Source of the DNA: Pseudomonadota bacterium
Lineage (GTDB): Bacteria > Myxococcota > Myxococcia > Myxococcales > Myxococcaceae
DNA: 64,000 bases
Assembly (NCBI GenBank): GCA_023423535.1
Contig: JAFAFL010000080.1
Location: 16,515-80,514, forward strand
Direction of reading: 5' to 3'
The notes beneath the pieces were generated by a model. That model made no database searches. It had not been told where the DNA came from and saw only the letters and a program-made list of their open reading frames with translations. The position numbers and the translations under genes are program-made. Below, piece by piece: positions 54,473 through 63,408 of the stretch. The first letter of the stretch is position 1, and each line of letters opens with the position of its first letter.

Positions 54473-56049
54473 GCGCCCCTCCTGTCCTTTCCGTCCGCGC
54501 CTTCGTCCGAGAGCAGCGCGTCCACCGCGAGCAGCCGTTCGTCGATGCGCTGCAGCACCCGCTCCGCGCTCTCGTCGGGCACCAATCCCTCGCCGCGCGC
54601 CTGCACCACCGCGTTGCGCTCCGCATCGAGCAGCCGGCGGCGCGTGGAGAGCAGGAGCCTCGCCCCCTGCGCGAGGTTCTGTTCGTGGAGCCTGCGCACC
54701 TCGCGCTCCGCCGCGGCGATCTGCACCTGGTACTCGGCGCGGAGCCGGTCGTAGCCGTCGCGGGAGATCATCCCCGTCGCGTGGAGGGACTCGAGCTCCG
54801 CCTGCGCCGCGCGCGCGGAGATGAGCTGCGCCCGTTGATCGCCCACCGTGCCCGCCAGCGGATCCGCGCGGGTGAGCCCGAGCCACGAGAGCGCCTTCGC
54901 CAGTCCCGCGCCCTGCACCACGAGCGAGAGGAAGGTCACGCCGAACGCGGTGTGCACGAGCAATTCGCGCTCCGGCACCGCCGCGGGAAGTCCGAGCACC
55001 AGCGCGATGGAGAGCGCGCCCTTGATGTTCCCGACGATGAAGACGTGCTGCCAGCGCAGTGGCATCGCGTGGGTGGGCCGCACATGGCGGAGGACGAAGA
55101 ACGGCAGGTAGATGCCCACCGCTCTTCCGGCGACCACGCAGCCCATGGCGATGAGCGTCTGCGGCAGGTGCGCCCACAGCGAGTCCGGCGAGGTGGAGAG
55201 GCCCACCGACATGAAGAGGAACGTGTTCACGCCGAACGCGACGTACTCCCAGAACGCGGAGAGCGAGTGCCGGCTCTGCGGACTGATGCCCTTGCGCAGC
55301 GCGGCGCCCACCGCCAGGCCCGCCGTCACCGCGGCGACCGGACCGCTGACGTCCACCGAGTGCGCGGCGGTGAAGGCCGCGAACGCGAGCGCGGTGGTGG
55401 CCATGATCTCCGCCAGCGGATCCTGCATGCGCCGGATGAGGAACGCGCCCGCGAGCCCGAGCCCCAGGCCGATCGCGAGCCCGCCCACGGAGACGAGCAC
55501 CAGCCTCCCCGCCACCGCGCCGGCGCTGAAGCTGCCACCCATCACCACCGCGAGCAGCGCGCCGTAGGCCACCAGCGCGGTGCCGTCGTTGAAGAGGCTC
55601 TCGCCCTTCACCACCGCGGAGAGCCGCGCGGGGATCGCCGCCTTCCTGAAGGCGAAGAGGACGCTGACCGTGTCGGTGGCGCTGACGGTGGAGGCGAGCA
55701 GCAGGGCCGGTCCCCAGCCGACCCCGAGCGCCGCGTGCACCGAGCCGCCGGTGACGGCGATGGAAAGGAAGAGCCCGACGGTGGCGAGGATGCTGATCAG
55801 CGGCCAGTTCTGACGGATGGCGGTGACGTCCGCCGCGATGCCTCCTTCGAAGAGGAGGAGCGGGAGGCAGATCCAGAGGACGATCTCCGGGTCCATCTGC
55901 GGCGCGCCCGGGAGGACCTTCATCACCGCGAGCAACATGCCGCCCACGACGAGCGCGACGCTGTAGGCGACCTGCAGATGTTTGGCGATGATCGCCAGCG
56001 CGATCGCCGCGATGAGCAGCCCGACGATGAGCGGGAGGTCCGCTGGCAC
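54469..56049 (-). CDS. CPA1-family cation/proton antiporter
   Basis: The 526-residue protein has about 12 hydrophobic segments, then a soluble helical tail from about residue 410. Core motifs are LLLFEGGIAADVTAIRQNW, ASTVSATDTVSVLFAFRKAA and VVKGESLFNDGTALVAYGAL, as in NhaP/NHE-type Na+(K+)/H+ antiporters, with the ion-binding ND pair in FNDG. The C-terminal tail is probably contacted by the TrkA-N/cNMP protein encoded immediately downstream with a GTGA overlap. It is divergent from accC. Confidence 0.92.
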   Translation of the reverse strand: MPADLPLIVGLLIAAIALAIIAKHLQVAYSVALVVGGMLLAVMKVLPGAPQMDPEIVLWICLPLLLFEGGIAADVTAIRQNWPLISILATVGLFLSIAVTGGSVHAALGVGWGPALLLASTVSATDTVSVLFAFRKAAIPARLSAVVKGESLFNDGTALVAYGALLAVVMGGSFSAGAVAGRLVLVSVGGLAIGLGLGLAGAFLIRRMQDPLAEIMATTALAFAAFTAAHSVDVSGPVAAVTAGLAVGAALRKGISPQSRHSLSAFWEYVAFGVNTFLFMSVGLSTSPDSLWAHLPQTLIAMGCVVAGRAVGIYLPFFVLRHVRPTHAMPLRWQHVFIVGNIKGALSIALVLGLPAAVPERELLVHTAFGVTFLSLVVQGAGLAKALSWLGLTRADPLAGTVGDQRAQLISARAAQAELESLHATGMISRDGYDRLRAEYQVQIAAAEREVRRLHEQNLAQGARLLLSTRRRLLDAERNAVVQARGEGLVPDESAERVLQRIDERLLAVDALLSDEGADGKDRRGA

Positions 56050-56145
56050 GCGCGGAACCTAGTCGCTCTGCAGGCACCACTCCATGCCCGGCAGCGGGCT
56101 TTGCGGAGGTCCAACGCGGCGCTCGCGAGCGGGAGGGGCCGTGGT

Positions 56146-57693
56146 ATGTGCCGGGCCATGGCGCGAATCCGGAAGGTGCTGGTAGCGAACCGAGGGGAGA
56201 TCGCCATCCGCGTGATGCGCACGTGCCGCGAGATGGGGATCTCCACCGTGGCGGTGTACTCGGAGGCGGACAGGTCCGCGCTCCACGTGCGGACGGCGGA
56301 CGAGGCGTACTGCGTGGGGCCACCGCCCTCGCGCGAGAGCTACCTCGTGCAGCAGCGGATCATCGACGCGGCGAAGAAGTCGGGCGCGGACGCGATCCAT
56401 CCGGGCTACGGCTTCCTCTCGGAGAACGCGTCGTTCGTGCGCGCGTGCGAGGCGGCGGGGCTCATCTTCATCGGCCCGCCGGCGAGCGCGATGGACGCGA
56501 TGGGCGAGAAGACGCGGGCCCGCGCGAACATGATCAAGGCCGGCGTGCCCGTCGTTCCCGGTTCCGAGCCCCTGAAGAGCATCGAGGAGGCGCGCGCCTT
56601 CGCGGAGAAGGTGGGCTACCCGATCATGCTCAAGGCCGCGGCCGGTGGCGGCGGCAAGGGCATGCGGAAGATCGAGCGCGCGGAGGACTTCGACTCCTCG
56701 TACCGGGCGGCTCGCAGCGAGGCGATGAGCGCGTTCGGCGACGACGCGGTGTACATCGAGAAGTTCCTCGAGAAGCCGCACCACGTGGAGATCCAGGTCT
56801 TCGGGGATCAGCACGGGAACATCATCCACCTCAACGAGCGCGAGTGCTCGGCGCAGCGCCGGCACCAGAAGGTGGTGGAGGAGACCCCGTCGCCCATCCT
56901 GAGTCCGGAGCTGCGGGCGCAGATGGGCGAGGTCGCGGTGAAGGCGGCGCGCGCGGTGAACTACGTGGGCGCGGGCACGGTGGAGTTCCTCGTCGACGCG
57001 AAGCGGAACTTCTACTTCCTCGAGATGAACACGCGGCTGCAGGTCGAGCACCCGGTCACCGAGTGGGTGACGGGGGTGGACCTCGTGAACTGGCAGATCC
57101 GCGTGGCGCAGGGCGAGAAGCTGCCGATGCTCAGCGCGCCGCAGCCGAACGGGCACTCGATCGAGGTGCGCATCTACGCCGAGGATCCGGCGCAGAACTT
57201 CATGCCGTCGCCGGGGAAGCTGCGCTACCTGCGGGTGCCGGGCGGGCCGAACGTGCGGGACGACTCGGGCGTGTTCACCGGGTACACCGTGCCGAACTTC
57301 TACGACCCGATGATCTCGAAGCTGTCGGTGTGGGCGCCGACGCGGGTCGAGGCCATCGCGAGGATGAGCCGGGCGCTGAACGAGTACGTGGTGAAGGGCA
57401 TCACCACCAACGTGCGCTACCTGCAGGCGATCATGGAGAACGCCGAGTTCCAGGCGGGTGACTACGACACCTCGTTCCTCGCGCGGCACCACGACACGCT
57501 GGTGGGCAAGCCTTCGCCGCAGTTGGAGGAGCTCGCGATGCTCGCCGCGGTCGTCTACGCGCACCAGCGCGACGAGGCGAAGAAGTACACGCTGCCGGGT
57601 GCCGCTGCGGGCGCCGCAGCAGGTGCGGGTGCCGGATCGGGAACGATGCCCTCCGCGTGGCGGATGGGCGTGCGCAGGGGAGGTCTGCGGTGA
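56146..57693 (+). CDS. accC: Biotin carboxylase subunit of acyl-CoA carboxylase
   Basis: This 515-residue ATP-grasp enzyme carboxylates the biotin on the carrier protein with bicarbonate and ATP. Signatures are KVLVANRGEIAIRVMRTCRE, HPGYGFLSENASFVRACEAA, KAAAGGGGKGMRKIE (about 165-179), ERECSAQRRHQKVVEE, and EMNTRLQVEHPVTEWVTGVD near residue 293. The C-terminus ends in an Ala/Gly-rich tail (AAAGAAAGAGAGSG) and a basic end. ATG 56146 has GGGAGGGG 7 bases upstream; ATG 56158 is possible. The stop overlaps the carrier-gene GTG (GTGA). Confidence 0.94.
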   Translation: MCRAMARIRKVLVANRGEIAIRVMRTCREMGISTVAVYSEADRSALHVRTADEAYCVGPPPSRESYLVQQRIIDAAKKSGADAIHPGYGFLSENASFVRACEAAGLIFIGPPASAMDAMGEKTRARANMIKAGVPVVPGSEPLKSIEEARAFAEKVGYPIMLKAAAGGGGKGMRKIERAEDFDSSYRAARSEAMSAFGDDAVYIEKFLEKPHHVEIQVFGDQHGNIIHLNERECSAQRRHQKVVEETPSPILSPELRAQMGEVAVKAARAVNYVGAGTVEFLVDAKRNFYFLEMNTRLQVEHPVTEWVTGVDLVNWQIRVAQGEKLPMLSAPQPNGHSIEVRIYAEDPAQNFMPSPGKLRYLRVPGGPNVRDDSGVFTGYTVPNFYDPMISKLSVWAPTRVEAIARMSRALNEYVVKGITTNVRYLQAIMENAEFQAGDYDTSFLARHHDTLVGKPSPQLEELAMLAAVVYAHQRDEAKKYTLPGAAAGAAAGAGAGSGTMPSAWRMGVRRGGLR

Positions 57694-58238
57694 GCGCGAC
57701 GACGACGACGGGTGGAGCTGGGAAGAGCGTGCGCTACTGGGCGACGCTGAAGGGGCGGAAGGAGCCGTCGGTGGTGGACGTGCAGCCGCTGGGTGGGGGC
57801 CGGTACGCCCTCACGGTGGAGGGAGTCCGCCACGAGATCGACGCACTGACGCTGGAGCACGGCGCCGTGACGATGATCCTCGATGGCGCCTCACACTCCG
57901 TTGAGTTTGAAGACGCCGGTGACGAAGTGGCCGTCCTGGTGAAGGGCCAGGTCGTGCGCGTGGACGTGGCCGACGAGCGCCGCAAGCGCCTCCGCGCCGC
58001 CGCCGCCGGCTTCAGCGTCGAGGGCAAGCAGACCATCGTGGCCCCCATGCCCGGCAAGGTCGTGAAGGTCCTCGTGAAGGCGGGGGACGAAGTCGCCGAG
58101 GGGCAGGGACTCGTGGTCGTCGAGGCCATGAAGATGGAGAACGAGCTCAAGAGCCCGAAGGCCGGGCGGGTCACCGAGGTCATGGCCAGGGAGGGCCAGG
58201 CCGTGGAGATGAACGCGAAGTTGTGTGTGGTGGAATAA
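57690..58238 (+). CDS. Biotin carboxyl carrier protein
   Basis: The 182-residue carrier has a C-terminal biotinyl domain from about 115 (IVAPMPGKVVKVLVKAGDEV) with EAMKM, biotin on Lys148, and LKSPKAGRVTEVMAREGQAV. The N-terminal part (residues 1-110) is a beta-rich docking domain without similarity to AccB of E. coli, as in propionyl-type carboxylases. The start is GTG 57690, which overlaps the accC stop and has GGGGAGG upstream. The foreign three-gene island begins 22 bases after its stop. Confidence 0.92.
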   Translation: MSATTTTGGAGKSVRYWATLKGRKEPSVVDVQPLGGGRYALTVEGVRHEIDALTLEHGAVTMILDGASHSVEFEDAGDEVAVLVKGQVVRVDVADERRKRLRAAAAGFSVEGKQTIVAPMPGKVVKVLVKAGDEVAEGQGLVVVEAMKMENELKSPKAGRVTEVMAREGQAVEMNAKLCVVE

Positions 58239-58260
58239 CGAGCGCCGAGATTGAGGGACC

Positions 58261-58701
58261 GTGCCAAGACCGTCTCTAGTTTCTGCAAGTCTTCGACACG
58301 TTCGGGATGCTGAGGCATTAGCAGCGCCGGGCGAGCTTCAGTCACTCGAACAGGCCTTGCACCTTATCGGCTTCGCACCAGAATGCATGAGGAAGGGCTG
58401 CATCGATGAGACACTCGTCGACAAGGCCCTCGGACATCGAATTGATGGAGCGGGTGACGCTATCGTGGACTTCCTTTTGGCCCTCGACCCAGTAGCGAGC
58501 CGATACGTAGAGGCCACGACAGCCGAACTGCCGATCCGTTCACGGCATTGGTCTGTTGAGTGTCGTTACATCGCGACCGCATCTCCGGGCTTCGACGGCA
58601 GCGTCTTGCGCGACCTGATCAATGAGGCGCGCTCCTTCGTGGATGGGTGCCTTCTTAGCCTGTGGTGCGACGGCGCGATCACCACTCAGGACGTAAAATG
58701 A
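58261..58701 (+). CDS. Unknown small protein, first gene of the foreign island
   Basis: The 146-residue protein starts at GTG 58261, with GAGGG 3-4 bases upstream, a weak site. Sequence segments: SLEQALHLIGFAPECMRKGC, IDETLVDKALGHRIDGAGDA, FLLALDPVASRYVEATTAEL and GSVLRDLINEARSFVDGCLL. It looks mostly helical, with two or three Cys residues, and has no signal. I recognise no family. Base composition is much lower in GC than the carrier gene just before it. The stop overlaps the start of the KGGVGR ATPase gene (ATGA), so it is a coupled partner of that protein. Confidence 0.7.
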   Translation: MPRPSLVSASLRHVRDAEALAAPGELQSLEQALHLIGFAPECMRKGCIDETLVDKALGHRIDGAGDAIVDFLLALDPVASRYVEATTAELPIRSRHWSVECRYIATASPGFDGSVLRDLINEARSFVDGCLLSLWCDGAITTQDVK

Positions 58702-60155
58702 AGCCACATTGGTCAGAAGTGGTTGAAACGGTCATCAGAGTAGTTGAGACATCGCCAGAAGTATCCAAAATAGGCTCAGCCTGCATTATACGTGATCTGC
58801 GTGGCCGCGTTCGCCTGGCGTTTCGACCTAACGACGACGCTCGAGTCGACACCTCGCTGCTGGAAACAGCGTTGGATACTGAACTTGGAGGTTGGTACTG
58901 CGGACCTGCTATTTGGACATCCACCGCATCAACGCTTGAGCAGCGACGATTGGCGACCAATATCTTAGATCGATTCAAGAACCGATGGCCCAGCGGATGG
59001 CCAACCTCGTGGACCGACATTAGCGGCAAGCAATTCCCGATAAGGACCGGCACTTCCCAACGGTGGTGCGGCGAGCAGCGAGGTCTAAGCAAGCACTCTT
59101 GGACACAGGGAACTAGGGCGAGCCCCCCTTGGCCGTTGCGCCCGGAGACACCGGCGATCGTGTCGTTCTATTCGTTCAAGGGCGGAGTAGGCCGGACGAC
59201 CACGCTTGGCATCGTGGCTCGAAGGCTAGCTTCGGAAGGGAATCACGTCGTCGTCGTCGATCTGGACCTGGAAGCTCCAGGCTTAGGTAGGTTTTTCGAT
59301 ATTGAGACGCCGACGGGCGTACTCGACTTGCTAACGGCCAACGCTGCTACGGGCACTTGGGATGCCGACGAGACGCGCGATGCATGCCGAAGCATTGACA
59401 TCGGGAGCGGTCGGTTAACCGTGTTCCCCGTTGGCGCAATGGATTGGAGCTACATCGAGAGACTCTCGGTCTTGGACTTCTCGCTCGCTGAGCGAGGTGC
59501 GAGCTCGGTCGAAGCTTCCCTTCGCGGATTGCTCGGCGAGATCAAGCGGTTGATGAAACCCGACTACATCCTATTGGACGCTCGTGCAGGGCTGCATGAC
59601 TTGGGCGGCTTGTCGCTTCACGCCCTAAGCCACGTGGACGTCCTCGTGGGACGAAGCGGACGGGCGACGCTAGATGGTTTCAGATTGGTATTGCAGGCGG
59701 TCTCGCGGCGACGCGACGATCAGGACCTGCGCCTTGTCGTGGCGCAGACGTTTGTGCCTCTTCCGCTCCAATCTGGCGATGCGGAGCGAATCACGAATGC
59801 ATGGACGATGAGCATGCATGAGGCGTTTTCGGCTACGGTATACGAACGTTTATATTCGTCGAGAGGCGATGATCTTCCGGAAGTAACCGACAACACGGCG
59901 ATGCACCACCCGTGGACGATCCCTCAGTACGACAGCATCGCGCGTAGCGACAGACTTTCCGAGATCGACTCGACCGTACTAGATGCCGAGCCGTATGTGG
60001 CATTGACGAACCGGATTATTGAGCGGTGCATGCGTTCCCGCATCGATCTCCTGAGCGCAGCAGAAAGTGAGCCGGACAATGGTAGCGAAGACGCGATCCT
60101 TGAGCGACTCCCGGAGGAGGGACCTGCTGGAGGAGATGGGTCGGCTTCAGACTGA
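58698..60155 (+). CDS. KGGVGR-motif ParA/MinD-like ATPase with N-terminal extension
   Basis: This 485-residue protein has about 150 N-terminal residues of unknown fold, followed by a SIMIBI ATPase: IVSFYSFKGGVGRTTTLGIV (about 154-173), DLDLEAPGLGRFFD, YILLDARAGLHDLGG, and VVAQTFVPLP. The usual KGGVGKT loop has Arg in place of the P-loop lysine (KGGVGRTT), as in the KGGVGR-variant ATPase group. A C-terminal tail is acidic. Codon use and GC are unlike the flanking metabolic genes. It is coupled to the gene before it (ATGA) and overlaps the P-loop ATPase gene after it. The role is unknown; such variants often lie in accessory islands. Confidence 0.85.
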   Translation: MKPHWSEVVETVIRVVETSPEVSKIGSACIIRDLRGRVRLAFRPNDDARVDTSLLETALDTELGGWYCGPAIWTSTASTLEQRRLATNILDRFKNRWPSGWPTSWTDISGKQFPIRTGTSQRWCGEQRGLSKHSWTQGTRASPPWPLRPETPAIVSFYSFKGGVGRTTTLGIVARRLASEGNHVVVVDLDLEAPGLGRFFDIETPTGVLDLLTANAATGTWDADETRDACRSIDIGSGRLTVFPVGAMDWSYIERLSVLDFSLAERGASSVEASLRGLLGEIKRLMKPDYILLDARAGLHDLGGLSLHALSHVDVLVGRSGRATLDGFRLVLQAVSRRRDDQDLRLVVAQTFVPLPLQSGDAERITNAWTMSMHEAFSATVYERLYSSRGDDLPEVTDNTAMHHPWTIPQYDSIARSDRLSEIDSTVLDAEPYVALTNRIIERCMRSRIDLLSAAESEPDNGSEDAILERLPEEGPAGGDGSASD

Positions 60156-61560
60156 CGCTGACCTTTCCCCGGACGAGATCACCAGTGTATTTCTTCCACT
60201 CCCTGAGCACCGTCGCGTGTTGGATGACCGGGTGGTTCTGGTGCTCGGTGAGCGTGGCGTAGGCAAGTCAGCCCTTTTTCACTTCCTGCAGACATCTGAG
60301 GGAGCGGGCCTTCTTGGGCTTCACGCTGACCCAGCGCGCCGCAGCAGCGAGTGGATCGTCGGATTCAGCGAAACAGGCATGGAGCATGCCCCGCCTTTGG
60401 CGCTCGAACGTCTCGCGTCAGGTACGCAAGCATCAGCTGAGGACGCAATTCGCCGCTTCTGGGTCGGCCACCTAGTGGGTCGAATTCTAGTGGCTGCCAA
60501 GGATATTCAGATTCCCGCTCCAGATTTCCATGCGACATGGTCCGCAGCACCAGCGGAACCAGAGCACTGGCTTCCTACGCTCCCAGAGGCAGCTTCAGTC
60601 ATGCCTTGGCTCGACAAGTTGGAGCGTGAACTCGCCGCCTCGAAGAGAACGCTCGTTGTTACGTATGATCACCTCGACAAGATAGGTGTTCGCAGCCGCG
60701 AAATTCGGAGGCGCGTGCTGCCTCCGTTGCTCGCCTTGTGGCTGTCTCTTTCGAATCGATACAAACACATACGCGCAAAGATCTTTCTCCGTAGAGACCT
60801 GTTCGACGAGTCGGTCGCGAACACGGCCGACGTCAGCAAATTGCTTGCCCGAGCCGAGACGCTGCGGTGGAGCGTTTCATCGTTGTATCGGCTGCTCGTG
60901 AGGCATCTCGCGAACCATGATGGACTTCGAGAATGGCTCACAACGGGGCAATGGAAGCTACCTCTCCGTAAGCACACAACTCTCGGTTGGATGCCGCCGG
61001 AAGACCTCCCAGAAGAGGGGAACCCATCGCAGGCAATGCTGATGTCTCATCTAGTTGGGGAGCGGATGGGCAGCGGAATCGACCCTCGATCAGGCTACTC
61101 ATGGACGTGGGTTCCTAATCATCTCAGAGACGCGCAAGGTGTCATCGCTCCGCGTTCCATGATCACGCTCTTCAACAGCGCGGCTAATCACGCCCTAAGC
61201 GTTAGCCCCAGCGGCAAGTATATGCGCATCCTTGCGCCGGAAGAGTTGAAGGAGGGTCTCCGAGAGACATCTAAACGACGCGTCGTCGAAATGCAGGAGG
61301 AACATCCGGTGATCATGCGCCTGAATCTGCTCAGCGATCTGTCGCTGCCGGCGGGCGTAAGTGACGTTGTCAATCTCCTCTCTCGGCAAAACGATGACAT
61401 TGAGGACGACTACGGGCTTGCTGGCGAACGCATTCTCGACGAGCTGACGCGCCTAGGCGTCGTGTATCGTCTTCCGAAGTCAAGGATTGACATACCCGAC
61501 ATCTACCGACTCAGGTTTAAAATTAGCCGGAAGGGTCAAAAGGTCAAGCCTGGCGCGTAG
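60079..61560 (+). CDS. P-loop ATPase, third gene of the foreign island
   Basis: The product is about 493 residues. Walker A GERGVGKS lies at about 57-64 (VLVLGERGVGKSALFHFL) and the Walker B-like strand LVVTYDHLDKIG near 191-202. Other parts are LRRDLFDESVANTADVSKLL and a C-terminal winged-helix-like region (LAGERILDELTRLGVVYRLP). The DxLD form recalls KAP/Sll1717-type ATPases. The start is uncertain: GTG 60067, ATG 60079 and ATG 60136 (with GGAGGAG adjacent) are all in frame, and all overlap the previous gene. The low GC matches the other two island genes, which suggests one functional unit. Function is not known. Confidence 0.8.
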   Translation: MVAKTRSLSDSRRRDLLEEMGRLQTDADLSPDEITSVFLPLPEHRRVLDDRVVLVLGERGVGKSALFHFLQTSEGAGLLGLHADPARRSSEWIVGFSETGMEHAPPLALERLASGTQASAEDAIRRFWVGHLVGRILVAAKDIQIPAPDFHATWSAAPAEPEHWLPTLPEAASVMPWLDKLERELAASKRTLVVTYDHLDKIGVRSREIRRRVLPPLLALWLSLSNRYKHIRAKIFLRRDLFDESVANTADVSKLLARAETLRWSVSSLYRLLVRHLANHDGLREWLTTGQWKLPLRKHTTLGWMPPEDLPEEGNPSQAMLMSHLVGERMGSGIDPRSGYSWTWVPNHLRDAQGVIAPRSMITLFNSAANHALSVSPSGKYMRILAPEELKEGLRETSKRRVVEMQEEHPVIMRLNLLSDLSLPAGVSDVVNLLSRQNDDIEDDYGLAGERILDELTRLGVVYRLPKSRIDIPDIYRLRFKISRKGQKVKPGA

Positions 61561-61617
61561 TCCCCGGATCCACGGAGACACTAGCTCGCGTTGCAGCGGT
61601 TCTCCATCGAGATAGAC

Positions 61618-63339
61618 ATGAGCAAATTCAAGACCGAGAAGGCGCGCTGGACGGAGAAGACCTACGGCAAGGCGAAGGCGAAGGCGCCGGAGCGGCACGA
61701 GCAGTTCGAGACGTCCTCCGGGATCACGCTCGATCCCGTCTACGGCCCGGACGTGCTCGAGTCCTCGGCAGCTCCAGAGGCCCCGGCGGCCTCGGCTACC
61801 CCGGCCGGAGGCAGCGCGGACGACTACGCCCTCCACCAGCTGGGCTTCCCCGGCGAGTACCCCTTCACCCGCGGCGTGCAGCCCACCATGTACCGGGGCC
61901 GCTTCTGGACGATGCGGCAGTACGCGGGGTTCGGTTCCGCGGAGGACGCGAACGAGCGCTACCACTACCTGCTCAAGTCCGGGCAGACGGGGCTCAGCGT
62001 GGCCTTCGACCTGCCCACCCAGATGGGCCGGGACGCGGACCATCCCAGGGCGGCGGGAGAGGTGGGGAAGGTCGGCGTCTCCATCTCCTCCATCCGCGAC
62101 ATGGAGACGCTGCTGAAGGGCATCCCGCTCGACCGGGTGTCCACGTCGATGACGATCAACGCCACGGCGCCGATCCTCCTCTCCTTCTACGCGGCGGTGG
62201 GCGAGCGGAACGGCGTGCCGCTGGAGAAGCTCTCCGGCACGGTCCAGAACGACATCCTCAAGGAGTACATGGCGCGCGGGACGTACATCTATCCGCCGGC
62301 GCCCTCGCTCCGCCTCATCACCAACCTCTTCGCCTTCTGCGCGAAGCGGGTGCCGAAGTGGAACCCCATCTCCATCAGCGGCTACCACATCCGCGAGGCC
62401 GGCTCGACCGCCGCGCAGGAGATCGCCTTCACCCTCGCCGACGGCATCGCCTACGTGGACGCGGCCCTGAAGGCCGGCCTCGACGTGGACGAGTTCGCCG
62501 GCCGGCTCTCCTTCTTCTTCAACGTGCACAACCACTTCCTCGAGGAGGTGGCGAAGTTCCGCGCGGCCCGGCGCATGTGGGCGCGCATCATGAAGGAGCG
62601 GTTCAAGGCGAAGGACCCGCGCTCCATGATGCTCCGCTTCCACGCGCAGACGGCGGGCTCCACGCTCACCGCGCAGCAGGTGGACAACAACGTCGTCCGC
62701 GTCGCGCTGCAGGCCTTCGCGGCGGTGGCGGGCGGCTGCCAGTCGCTGCACACGAACTCGCGCGACGAGGCGCTCGCCCTCCCCTCCCAGGACGCGGCCC
62801 GCATCGCGCTGCGCACGCAGCAGATCATCGCCAACGAGTCCGGCATCGCCGACATCGCCGATCCCTTCGGCGGCTCCTTCGCCATCGAGCACCTCACCGA
62901 CGAGCTCGAGGCCCGCGCGCTCGACTACATCCGCCGCATCGACGACATGGGCGGCATGGTCGAGGCCATCCGCCAGGGCTTCCCGCAAGGCGAGATCCAG
63001 GACGCCTCCTACCAGGCGCAGCGAGACCTCGAGGAGAAGCGCTCGGTCGTCGTCGGCGTCAACGAGTTCGTCATCCCCGAGCCCCCGCCCACCGGCCTGC
63101 TCCGCGTGGACGAGTCCGTCGGCGAGCGCCAGCGCGAGCGCCTCGAGCTCCTGCGCAGCGAGCGCCACAACGGCCCGGTGCAGAACGCGCTCGACGCGAT
63201 CCGGAAGGCGGCGAAGGACGAGACCACCAACCTCGTGCCGCTGATCCTCGACGCTGTGAAAGTGGAAGCGACGCTCGGTGAAATCAGCGACGCCATGCGT
63301 GACGTTTTCGGTGAGCACAAGGAAATCGTCGTCCTCTAG
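61618..63339 (+). CDS. Methylmalonyl-CoA mutase large (catalytic) subunit
   Basis: This 573-residue protein carries the TIM-barrel substrate domain: YPFTRGVQPTMYRGRFWTMR, GQTGLSVAFDLPTQMGRDAD, SMTINATAPILLSFYAAV, QNDILKEYMARGTYIYPP, and HTNSRDEALALPS. The B12-binding C-terminal domain is absent, so it needs a separate cobalamin subunit, which is not in this window. It converts methylmalonyl-CoA to succinyl-CoA or acts on a related acyl-CoA. ATG 61618 is used; the TTG at 61591 is less likely. Its natural neighbours are accC and the carrier, now separated from it by the island. Confidence 0.92.
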   Translation: MSKFKTEKARWTEKTYGKAKAKAPERHEQFETSSGITLDPVYGPDVLESSAAPEAPAASATPAGGSADDYALHQLGFPGEYPFTRGVQPTMYRGRFWTMRQYAGFGSAEDANERYHYLLKSGQTGLSVAFDLPTQMGRDADHPRAAGEVGKVGVSISSIRDMETLLKGIPLDRVSTSMTINATAPILLSFYAAVGERNGVPLEKLSGTVQNDILKEYMARGTYIYPPAPSLRLITNLFAFCAKRVPKWNPISISGYHIREAGSTAAQEIAFTLADGIAYVDAALKAGLDVDEFAGRLSFFFNVHNHFLEEVAKFRAARRMWARIMKERFKAKDPRSMMLRFHAQTAGSTLTAQQVDNNVVRVALQAFAAVAGGCQSLHTNSRDEALALPSQDAARIALRTQQIIANESGIADIADPFGGSFAIEHLTDELEARALDYIRRIDDMGGMVEAIRQGFPQGEIQDASYQAQRDLEEKRSVVVGVNEFVIPEPPPTGLLRVDESVGERQRERLELLRSERHNGPVQNALDAIRKAAKDETTNLVPLILDAVKVEATLGEISDAMRDVFGEHKEIVVL

Positions 63340-63408
63340 TCCTTCGGGGATTTGGCGCCCTGTCCGTCTCCGGTGGAGAATTCCAGTGCGGATTCTCACG
63401 GGGGCACC

